Below, piece after piece: positions 35,924-46,289 of a DNA stretch of 64,000 bases; the first letter of the stretch is position 1; each line of letters begins with the position of its first letter. The stretch is from positions 31,898,107 to 31,962,106 of the forward strand of contig NC_084802.1 of the NCBI RefSeq assembly GCF_963169125.1. Reading direction: 5' to 3'. The position numbers and the translations under genes were made by a program. This stretch comes from Humulus lupulus. Taxonomy: Eukaryota > Streptophyta > Magnoliopsida > Rosales > Cannabaceae. Below the pieces are notes generated by a model. That model was given only the letters and a program-made list of their open reading frames with translations. It did not search any database and had not been told where the DNA came from.

Positions 35924-35926
35924 AGT

Positions 35927-37674
35927 TGTAACGCCCTACTACCCAGGGACCATTACGCTGTGCATTTTAAATAGTGCTAAACTCGCTAATCGAGTCATTT
36001 GGCCATAATCGTGTAACTAACTACGATTAACGATTTAGGGTTTAATTTTTTTGGTTAAGATACAACATTTCACTAAAAATTTTACTGTATACAATTGGAT
36101 CCCAAAAATATAATTTAAAGTTTAATTACAATAAAATATTTACTATCAGCTGACCTAAGCGGCAAAATAGGGTTTAACCCTAGTTCTTCTTTAAACCCTC
36201 GGCCATGGCGGTCGAGCTGCCGCATATGTACACATTGTCACCTAAGCTCTCCAACTCAAGGATGGTCCAACTTTCTTTTGCATTTACCTACACTACATAG
36301 CACCTGTGAGCCGAAGCTCAGCAAGAAAACTCAATATGCTCATGAACAAGTAATAACATTTTACTAAGTCATAATAGGCATGCCTAGCAGTAATAACCCT
36401 ACTCATGCATGCAAGCAAGTCCAAATGAATGATTATGGGGTCCTGCATCTGAATAGTTGACTAATGAGTCAATCTCTGGGGACCTACTTATTGAATAGAT
36501 GACTAATGAGTCAATCTCTGTGTGGGTGACTAATGAGTCACACCCTGTATAGGTGACTAAAGAGTCACACTCTGTAAAGATGACTAATGAGTCTATCTCT
36601 GTTAGATGACATAGCACTGGGGTGCTCCTAGGTAGCGATGGGGCGCTGTTCCAAGTAAGAGAACACCCTTGCTCTCCTCTGCCTAGCACTGGGGCGCTAG
36701 CTGACAGACCAGAAAAATTCTGGTTTTTCTCCCTTGCGTTTTCCCCCAAGCTTCAAAACCATCCAAACTTATAATTTAACCCCAAAACCTCAACAACACA
36801 TCAACCTCATCAAAACCCAAGTCCAAACACAATCAAAACACCTACACATACCCAAATCCACAATCAAACTTCAAGCTAAGAACTAACTCAAAAACAGAGC
36901 AATATACCAGAAAATCAAGCTGAAACCTTACCTAAACTCAGGATTGAATCCTCACCATTGGTTGAACATAAGCCTAGAACCTCACGCTTTGATTCCCTAG
37001 CTTGAATCCTCAAACTAACCTTCAAAATTTCAAAGGAAAAGAGAGAAAAAGATGATCGGGAGGAAGAGAAAGGAAGAGCACTCTGTTTTGGCATCTTTCT
37101 TCTACAACTTTCTGATTTTAAACATATCCTAAGGTCAAATGACCTAAATGCCCCCAAGCCTATTTTTTTCCTTTTTAAGCCACCAAGGGAAAAATTGTCC
37201 TTTCCCGTGTATCTCGTTAATTATAATTAACGTCTTCCAAATCCCGTTATTCCCAATATTCTCAAATACTAGTAAATCATATCCCATTACCCTATAATTC
37301 CCGATAATGTACTAATCATCAAATTACCTCCAGACTCACCCCGAGCCCGGAAATAACCCCGTTATGACCAAACCGTTAACTTGCATTCAAAGATCATCTC
37401 ATGCCGAATAGCTTGAATAAATCCACATTATAAAGTGGCCTCATTCATAATTCACTAACATGCATGAAAATATACAAATATGCCCTCAATGGGCCAAATT
37501 ACCAAAATGCCCTTATAATGAAAAGTGGACCCATATGCATGCATTTATCATCATATAATAATATAACTCACATAATCATGCATATAATCATTAAATGGCA
37601 TAATAAATCAATTATGGCCCTCCCGGCCTTCTAATCAAGGTCCTAAGCCTTATTAGGAAATTTGAGTCATTACA
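35927..37674 (-). repeat. 5' LTR of G copy 1
   Basis: TGTAACGCCCTACTACCC to GAGTCATTACA, 1748 bp. The tandem array is short (36450-36609) and jumps straight to the AGCGCT-type dyads (36612-36647, 36683-36700). Compared with the LTR at 41360, about 800 bp between them are deleted at a shared TGACATAGCA-like phrase. Confidence 0.87.
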
Positions 37675-37795
37675 TTGATAACTCCATTTTAGTGTCGTTT
37701 TAGGATATGCTTTTGTGGCAATCTTGAGTCTTTTTGTTTGTTTTGGGCAAGATTATACTTGTGTTTGTCTTTGTTGTAGGTAGGTGCTATGAATC
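37675..37795 (+). repeat. First piece of the Athila 3' LTR, ending at the duplication junction
   Basis: TTGATAACTCCATTTTAGTGTC... through GGTAGGTGCTATGAATC, matching the start of the Athila 5' LTR at 15311. At 37792-37795 it switches to G internal sequence that matches 31178 onward. The switch point shares AATC with both partners. Confidence 0.85.
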
Positions 37796-40700
37796 TGAAC
37801 TTGCTATTTCTCATAGGATAACTTAGCCTCAATCTCCAGATTCTCATAACTCAACACATGAGTCTCATCTAACACATGTTTCCTCAACATGAAAATACAA
37901 AATACACTGTATACTACTGACAGTGCCAAAGATAGGGCAAATTCGTAGGCAGTCTGACCGGTCTTATCCAGGATTCAAACGGTCTTACTAATCTAGGGCT
38001 CAACTTGCCCTTATCTCCTTACCCCTTTCCACGGTGATACTTTAAGGAAGATACAGTCTTCCACTTGGAACTCCATGTTCCTGCATTTCAAATCAACATA
38101 AATTTTCTATTTACTCTGAGAAGTGAGCATCCAAGCTCTAACCCTTTTTTTTTAATATCCTCAATGATCCTTTGAACTACCTCAGGATCCAGATATAACA
38201 TCTCACCCATCTCATAAGATGCCCTTCCAATAACTGGATAACTCTCTCTGATTTACCATCAGTCTGAGGATAATAAGTTGTATTAAATTCCAACTATATA
38301 CCCATCGCCTTTTGCAACCTTTCTCAAAACTTGGAAGTAGTAATAGAGTCTTCATTTGATAAGATAGACCTCGAATTCTATGAAGGCGTACTACCTCTCT
38401 CAGACAAAGATCTGAATACTGATCAGCTGTGTTACTTGTCCTTACTGATAGAAGTGAACTCACTCTAAATACTGGTCCATAATGACCCGAACCAACTCAT
38501 GCTGACCCACTATCCTGGGCAGCCCCACCGTGAAATCTATTGCGATGTTTCCTTATTTCCAATATGGAATACTCAAAGGCTACAATAGCCTTACTGGTTT
38601 CTAATACTCTGTCTTGACCTGCTAACATGTTAAGAACTTTGTCATGTATTCCATTATGTCCCTCACCATCCCAGGCCACCATTATAAAGCTTTCATATTC
38701 TGGTACATCTTTCATGATGCCTGGATGAAGTGAATAAGAGAGTAGTATGAGATTCATCCAGAATCTCCCATTTAATCAGGGTCCATCAGATTCCAAATCC
38801 GATTCTTATACCAAAATAAACCCTTACCTGATACTATATGATCCTTAGCTAATCCTGCTAAGACATTCCCCTCAATTCTCCCATCTGTGGTTCACTTAAC
38901 TGTTTTCCTTTAATCCTTTCTACCAGAGTAACTCAAACATAATGTTGGCCACCTGGCCCACCAGTAACTCTACACTAGTTCTGGTCATATCCTTCAACTA
39001 ACATGATGCATAGGCAATCCCTTTTCCCTGTCACTGAGGTGTCATAACAACTTACTAACTAGTTCTGATTTGTAAGAAGACTCAGAACTCTTTTGCAAAG
39101 CACATGTACTATTCTGCCCGTCCAAGGGAGCTCCTGGCCTCTAAGGCGTTCCTTGACCTTGGCAATTCTCCAATCGAGAATATACCACAATACCCTTAAT
39201 CAAGATGATCAAAAATCCAATTCAGATAATTCTTTGAATATTCTTTTCATCTAATCCATCAGAACAACTCAACACTTTTAGTGCCCTTATCTAATATAAA
39301 AAAGCTATCCTTCTTCCTGATCTTTAGCTGGTAATAACCAGATCAAAGATCCACCTTGGAGGATACATCCAGAAATTCACAAAGTAATCCAGTCTGTCCT
39401 GATCCCACTGGCACAACCTAAGTGGTATCCACCACTAGCTAAGAGTTCTATGCATCCTCCTGCAGTAGATCTCTATCTCTAAATACAGATGTCATAAGCA
39501 TACAAAATCCATGCACAATGTCAACTACCACCAGGGTTTCCCACTCTCAAACCCAAGAGTTACTATCCTTTCCTTGCAATCTAGCATTGCCCCACACTTG
39601 GTTACCCAATCCATATCCAGGATCATACTAAAGTTAGTCATAACGAACTCTATCAAAACAACTGATGAGTCATTTCCACCATAATCTGACTCATCACAAC
39701 ATAATCATGCAATCTGCATAACAAATCTATGCTTCTCTAGATGAAACAAGAAAAGAAAAACATGGCATCAAAACCAGTCAGCACAATAAAAAAAATAAGA
39801 ACTAGAAAGCTGACCTGCCACCCCTGAGGAACCAGTCTCAGTCTCAGTCTCAGTCTTCGACTCTGACTGCATCGGAACGAACACTCAAGCAACAGTCGAG
39901 CTGTCCATCCTCTTTTGCTCATCTATCCCTAGCCTTGGGCAATTCCTCATGAAATACCCAACCATTCCACATAAGAAACATGCCTTTGCTTGGCGTTCTC
40001 CCAGATGAAGTCTCTTACACTGAGCGCATTTTGGATAATCCTCCAGTTCTTATTCTTGCTTGCTCCAATAAATGGAGGTGCCACTATCTGAGCTTCGTGC
40101 TATCCAGCACTCTTCTTCTCAATCTGATTTCCTGTGCTCTCAACAACAAGAGCCTTCCCTACCACCTGAACATAGGTAGAGATTTCATGCACTGGAGCAA
40201 CTCTAATGCTCTGAGTTACTCTGGGATTCAATCCCTGAATAAACCTTTCCTTCCGAGCTACATCTGTGGGTACCATATCCAAAAGCAAACTTGGCTAACC
40301 CATCAAATCTGTTAACATACTCGGTTACTGTTGCATTTCCCTGAACCAGGTTCAGAAACTCATTCATCTTAGCAGTCTTGGTTGCATCACAGTAATATCT
40401 TTCATTAAACAGTTGCCTAAATTTGTTCCAGTCCATCACATCTATATCTTGTGTCTGGGATACCACTTCCCACCACGTCCGGGCATCATCTCGCAATACA
40501 TATGTAGCACAGATCACCCTATCGTGACCTACTACCCCCATACTATCGAGAATGGAACTGATCATGCCCATCCATTGCTCAGCTCTGAATGGATCTAGGC
40601 CTCCCTCAAAGACTGGAGGGTAATACTCATGGAATCTTCCACAAAGAAATTCCCACCTGTTCTTAACCCTAGGTTGAGCCAAAACTGGTGCCACTCCTGG

Positions 40701-41359
40701 CATAACAAAGGAAGAGGTGTTCCCTAACAAATTCTGCTATTGCTTCAAACACATAATCTCTTCCTCTTGCCCCTGCAATCTTAATTGCATATCTGTAAAC
40801 ACCTGTTGAAATTCTTGAGGGGCAGGTGAAGAACTCAAACCCTGGTTGTAATCCCTAGCACCTGGTATAATCACCACTAGGTCTCATTATCTGCCTTGGA
40901 TACATACCTGCTGATTGAATCTGTAGTCAATAATTTGACCCATTAAACACGATGAGCATATTCAAAAGCCTTCCCCACGTGAACAATCATACCACACTAC
41001 AATCACAAACCATTGCAGTGCTAAAAACATGCCCATAGCATTTGTTCATCAATTCATAACCCTGCTCTTCCAACATACACACCATGCTTCCAACTCTAGC
41101 ATGCAATTATCACATATATATATATATTCTCGGAGCATATAATTATATAATCATATTAGTAGTCAAGAGCTAGGCTCTATCAGAATCTCATGCTCCCTAG
41201 TAAAATATGTAGGTAAAGCATTTACATTATATTTAACCAGTTAAGCACATAACCACATAAATAGTTACCATACCTTGAGTGAATCCATCTTTAGTGACGA
41301 GTGTACATGCCCAGCTTGTCTTTAGGAACCCTTAACCTTAGCTCGCTTTGATACAAAGT
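37796..41359 (-). pseudogene. Internal region of G copy 2 (tandem duplicate)
   Basis: Parallel to 31178-35926 without the solo LTR. Minus strand: gag spans about 40100-40945, its start codon changed to GTG, with FEGGLDPFRAEQWMGMI, VLRDDARTWWEVVS and FNERYYCDATKTAKMNEFLNL well kept at 40730-40203. Protease remnant about 39480-40050, trimmed RT about 39240-39440, integrase scraps at 38757-38497 (LHPGIMK) and 38463-38060. The primer site is mutated (41345-41356). It has its own indels, for example a loss within the RT scrap near 39345. Confidence 0.82.
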
Positions 41360-44300
41360 TGTAATGCCCTACTACCCAAGGACTGTTACATTGTGCATTT
41401 TAAATAGTGATAAACTCGTTAACCGAGTCATTTGGCCACAATCGTGTAACTAAATGTGATTAGCGATTTATGGTTAAAAATTTTGGTCAAAGATACAACA
41501 TTTCATTAAAACATTTACTATATACATTGAGAACCCGAAAATATATTTTAAAGGCAAATTATTATAAAATATTTACAACCAGCCGACCTAAGCGACAAAT
41601 TAGGGTTTAACCCTAGTTCCTCTTCAAACCCTCGGTCGTGGTTGTCGAGCAGCCGCATATGTACACATCGTCACTTAAGCTCTCCAACACAAGGATGGTC
41701 TAGCTTTCTTTTGCCTTTACTTGCACCACATAGCACCCGTGAGCCAAAGCTCAGCAAGAAAACTCAATATGCTCATGAACAGGTAATAACATGTTACTAA
41801 ATCATAATAGTCATGCCTAGTAGTAATAACCCTACTCATGCATGCAAGCAAGTCCAAATAAATGATTATGGGGTCCTGCGTCTGAATATATGACTAATGA
41901 GTAAATCTCTGGGGACCTGCTTATTGAATAGATGACTAATGAGTCAATCTCTGTGTGGGTGACTAATGAGTCACACCCTGTATAGGTGACTAATGAGTAC
42001 CACTCTGTATAGATGACTAATGAGTCTATCTCTGTTAGATGACTGATACGTCTTTCTCTGAGGTAGATGACTAATAAGTCTCTTTGTATAGATGACTAAT
42101 AAGTCTGTCTCTGTTAGATGACTGATAAGTCTATCTCTGAGGTAGATGACTAATAAGTCTCTCTGTATAGATGACTAATAAGTCTACCCTTATGTAGATC
42201 ACTGATAAGTCTATCTCTGTATAGATGACTAATAAGTCTTTCTTTGTGTAGATGATTGATAAGTCTATCTCTGAATAGTTGACTATTAAGTCACTCTCTG
42301 AGATTGGTGACTAATGAGTCACACTCTGAATAGGTGACTAATGAGTCACACTTTGTATGGGTGACTAATGAGTCACACTCTGGACAGGTGACTAATGAGT
42401 CACACTCTGGATAGGTGACTAATGAGTCACTTTCTAAATAGATGACTGATAAGTCTATCTCTGTATAGATGATTGATAAGTCTATCTCTGAATAGTTGAC
42501 TAATAAGTCACTCTCTAAATAGATGATTGATAAGTCTATCTCTGAATAGTTGACTAATAAGTCACTCTCTAAATAGATGATTGATAAGTCTATCTCTGTA
42601 TAGATGACTAATAAGTCTATCTCTTGGGTCCCACACCCTCCTAGCCATGTGACATTACAGTAACCTGAGCTTATAGCCCTAGCTCTATGTAACTAGCCTG
42701 TAGCTAGACAAGCGATTTTAGTTTTCATTGAACTTAAGGTCGGTCAAGCATTTCATGCTTATGATGATAATGCTTATGTTGATTAGATCTAATCTTTTTG
42801 TCTTGCGTTAAACACGCTAATACCGTTCTTGACTCATAAGCAAATACCATACGACCAATGCTCAGTACTCCTGCCAATCTTGACTGATAAGTCACAGCTT
42901 CACAATCAATACTGACACCATTGCTGTTCTCTGACTAATAAGTCAGTGCTTCCTCAATGAGGTAATGCAAACAGGCATACATCATATGTCAAATATCCAG
43001 ATATAAGGCATTCATCATGCTTAATCAATAATTAAGCATAATTATAATCATGCACAATTACAGAGACTGAAGCTCTAATCAATCTCATATTCAACATTCA
43101 TATCATGCCCTAATCACATGTATATTATGTATCACATGCATCACGTATTGAGTGCAGTTTTCTTACCTGTGGTTCAAGCGTGAAATAATAAAAGAACGAC
43201 CCTTTGAGAACGATCAATCCTTTGGTCCCTTAGAGGTCACCTAGCCATAACCAAATATGAAATCCCATTAATAAAATAAATCAATAAAAGGTTTATAATC
43301 TAAACCTCACTACCGGGACCACTCCCAAGCTCTTGGGACTTCCAATCCACCCAAACGGGGTAGTGGAACCATCCCCCAAGCCCCCAAAGTCCTCCCAAAC
43401 CCTAAAAATTGGCCTTGCTGAAAGTGACATAGCATTGGGGCGCTTCAGTGCTGCCCTAAGTAAGAAAGCACTCTTACTCTCCTCTGCCTAGCGCTGGGGC
43501 GCCAGCTGACAGACCAGAAAAATTCTGGTTTTTCTCCCCGCTGTTTTCCCCTGAATACCAAGCTTCAAAACCATCCAAACTTATAATTTAACCCCAAAAC
43601 CTCAACAACACCCCAACCTCATCAAAATCCAAGTCCAAACACAATCAAAACACCTACACATACCCAAATCCACAATCAAACTTCAAGCTAAGAACTAACT
43701 AAAAAACAGAGCAATAAACCAGAAAATCAAGTTGAAACCTTACCTAAACTCAGGATTGAATCCTCACCACTGGCTGAACATAAGCCTAGAACCTCACGCT
43801 TTGATTCCCTAGCTTGAATCCTCAAACTAACCTTCAAAGTTTCCAAGGAAAAGAGAGAAAAAGATGATTGGGAGGAAGAGAAAGGAAGAGCACTCTGTTT
43901 TGGCCTCTTTCTTCTACAACATTCTGATTTTAAACATATCCTAAGGTCAAATGACCTCAATGCCCCCAAGCCTATTTTTTTCCCTTTTAAGCCACCAAGG
44001 GTAAAATTTTCCTTTCTTGCCTATCTTGTTAATTATAATTAACGTCCTTTAATTCTCGTTATTACCAATATTCTCAAATACTAGTAAATCATATCCCATT
44101 ACCCTATAATTCCCGATAATGTACTTGTTATCCCCAAAAAATGGAGATCGATGACGTGGCAATAGAGGTGACAAGTGGCAGTACATGGTCCGTAAAAGAC
44201 ACATTAATAAGTCAATAAATATATTGACTCCTCAAAGTTGTGATAAAGTGATCTGGCTTAGGAGTAGCTCGGTAAGCCATTGAAGAATTTTGACTAGCTA

Positions 44301-45568
44301 GAGATGTGTCATGTTAGACCAGAGATGTGCCATGTTAGACCAGAGAAATGTCATGCTAGACCAGAGATGTGCCATGTTAGACCAGAGATGTGTCATGACC
44401 GACCAGTCAGGTGCTTGTCCTACCAGCTAAGTGCATGACTGCCCTGTCATAGAGTATACTAGCGTGCACATAAGGTATACTGGCGTGCACTTTAACAGTA
44501 TACTGGCGTGCACATAGAGTATGCTGGCGTGCACTTCAACAGTATACTGGCATGCACATAGAGTATACTGGCATGCACATAAGGTATACTGGCGTGCACT
44601 TCAACACAGGCAATCTGCCCAGTGAAGGTGTGTTCGACCAGATTGAAGGTGATATGGATCAACTAGATAGAGCATGACTACGTCAAGATTCCCAGAAACG
44701 GCTTCAACAAGAATCGGTCTTGGCATGCACGGGAATCTCTCATTCTTCCCACAAATTTGGTGTTCTGTTACATTTTGAATATTTTTGTAATTTAAATGTA
44801 ATAAATATAATAAAATATCTTGATTGTGGGGTGATATCATCTGTACGATCCTAAGCCTATAAATACAAGGCTTATGGCATCATAAAAATGGGGCTCTTAC
44901 TTTTGGAAATTTTGGGTCTGAATTTTCTAGAGAGAGAAAGTGCTTGTATCTGAAAGAGTTCTTGTATTCTTGTAATCTGTACTGAAGAAACTCAGTTGGC
45001 TCAGTTCATCTGATCTTGAGTACAAATCTATAATCACAACTCTAAGTGGATTAGGCTATTACCAACACATTGGGGCTGAACCACTATAAAAATTACGTGT
45101 GTTATTTACTTTCTTTATAAGATTGTCTGTGTCGTTTAATTTCTCTTGAAGGTTTTATTGTTTTTGATGTTCTCATGTCGTTGGCCAAAAACGCGATCAA
45201 CAGTACTAATCATCAAATTACCCCGAGACTCACCCCGAGCCCGGAAATAACCTCGTTATGACCAAACCGCTAACTTGCATTCAAAGATTGTCTCATGCCG
45301 AATAGCTCAAACAAATCCACATTATAAAGTTGCCTCATTCATAATTTACCAACACACATGAAAATATACAAATATGCCCTCTACGAGCCAAACTACCAAA
45401 ATGCCCTTATAATGAAAAGTGGACCCATATGCATGCATTTATCATCATATAATAATATAACTCACATAATCATGCATATAATCATTTAATGGAATAATAA
45501 ATCAATTATGGCCCTTCCGGCCTCCTAATCAAGGTCCTAAGCCTTATTAGGAAATTTGTGTCATTACA
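41360..45568 (-). repeat. LTR of G copy 2, interrupted by a solo LTR
   Basis: TGTAATGCCCTACTACCC to GTGTCATTACA. It holds the longest tandem array (41883-42626) and AGCGCT-type dyads at 43430-43453 and 43488-43506. A minus-strand TATAAAC (about 43292-43298) lies downstream of the dyads in element orientation. It is 3.1 kb without the nested 44126-45202. Next comes TTGATAACTCC, the same Athila LTR start that follows copy 1. Confidence 0.87.
44126..45202 (+). mobile_element. Solo LTR (1077 bp), Tat-like, inside the G copy 2 LTR
   Basis: TGTTATCCCCAAAAAATGG to GCGATCAACA with perfect GTACT duplications (44121-44125 and 45203-45207). TATA box CTATAAATAC is at 44858-44867. Two tandem repeats lie in its first half: GACCAGAGATGTG(C/T)CATG units (about 44300-44405) and GTATACTGGCGTGCAC units, seven copies (about 44452-44605). 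It is absent from the matching site in copy 1 (about 37311). Confidence 0.92.
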
Positions 45569-45653
45569 TTGATAACTCCATTTTAGTGTCGTTTTAGGAT
45601 TTGTTTTTGTGGCAATCTTGAGTCTTTTTGTTTGTTTTGCGCAAGATTATACT
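45569..45653 (+). repeat. Second copy of the Athila 3' LTR start
   Basis: Repeats 37675-37759, then is interrupted by Tat at 45654. The sequence resumes at 57237 after the ATACT duplication. Confidence 0.85.
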
Positions 45654-46241
45654 TGTTTACCCTAAAACAGCTCATGATGATGTGGCAATCACGTGGCAAC
45701 TTTAAGTGAATAAGTCATGTTCGACCATCGACCAAAAGAGTTATCAATTGATCAAGCCTCACGCTTAGGTGCGACCAGTCTGATCGCATACTTTCGCTCA
45801 TTTCTTGTTGATATGCAATCTTGTAATATTGGCATTGATTGTATTTTACTTTATTACCTTGATACAAAAGTCTTAATTATAATGAAGGCCCGTTGGCCCA
45901 TGTAACCTTCTTGAGCCTACAAATAAGACTCAAAGTGCTCAAGGAAAGGACTTTTGAACTTTGAATATTTGTACTCAGAGAGAAGCACATAGTGTGATTA
46001 TTCACCGAAATTGTAATCTTCCTAAGGCTTGTGAAACTCATGAACCCTAGTTCATTGATCACAGTGTTGGGATTCAATATCAATAAGAACACTAAGCGGA
46101 CGTAGGTCATTACAATCCATTGGGGCCGAACCAGTATAAATAGTTTGTGTCGTTTGTTTTCCATTTGATTCTGCTCTTGTTTGCCTATCATTTTCTATCG
46201 TTTATTTGACTCTGTGTCGTTGACCAATTTGAGGGTCAACA
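45654..46241 (+). repeat. 5' LTR of Tat
   Basis: TGTTTACCCTAAAACAGC to GAGGGTCAACA. The TATA box seen in the 3' LTR (TATAAATA, 56913-56920) reads TACAAATA here (45918-45925), which should weaken transcription. A purine-poor primer site TGGTGCTTTCATTGAGAG begins about three bases after the LTR. Confidence 0.9.
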
Positions 46242-46243
46242 TT

Positions 46244-46261
46244 CTGGTGCTTTCATTGAGA
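46244..46261 (+). promoter_or_regulatory. Primer-binding site of Tat
   Basis: TGGTGCTTTCATTGAGAG just after the 5' LTR, in the primer-site position and beginning TGG as required by tRNA CCA ends. This phrase is common at the start of plant Tat-type elements. I do not assign the tRNA. Confidence 0.6.
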
Positions 46262-46289
46262 GATTAATCTGAAACTTCAAGAAGATCAA

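Larger units (their letters stand above)
31017..35926 (-). pseudogene. Internal region of G copy 1: decayed gag-pol
   Basis: On the minus strand from the primer site: gag starts at 35519 (MFNGSSY then an in-frame TGA) and continues with FEGGLDPFRAKQWMGMI and VLRDDARTWWEVVS. The zinc knuckle near 34530-34560 reads CFFCGMVGNFKRDC with its His replaced by Asn. Protease remnant near 34112-34260 contains MILNIDWLTNCGAMLDC. RT is cut to a scrap near 33750-33900 containing SGYYQLEIREKD. An integrase remnant at 33236-32976 contains LHPGIMK, and its C-terminal end (TSQSKWKSYDD, MEFQVEDV) lies near 32545-32640. Most RT and all clear RNase H are missing. Confidence 0.8.
27348..37674 (-). mobile_element. 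Ty3/gypsy element G, copy 1 (minus strand)
   Basis: Perfect TTGAT target duplication (27343-27347 and 37675-37679). LTRs begin TGTAA(C/T)NCCCTACTACC and end TCATTACA on the plus strand. A Met-tRNA primer site at 35912-35923 and a purine tract at about 31007-31016 give minus orientation. Internal frames are decayed gag-protease, a trimmed RT and an integrase remnant. Retained motifs and the PPT context (a TTTC-AAGGACAAAATTTC phrase before it) suggest the Tekay/Del chromovirus group. A second LTR start at 28534 and a solo LTR at 31441 complicate the left side. Confidence 0.85.

Noticed and set aside
37675..37679. Two separate G insertions at the same Athila base
   Set aside because: Both right flanks carry the same Athila LTR start and an internal junction at 37792-37795, so one insertion plus a block duplication explains both.
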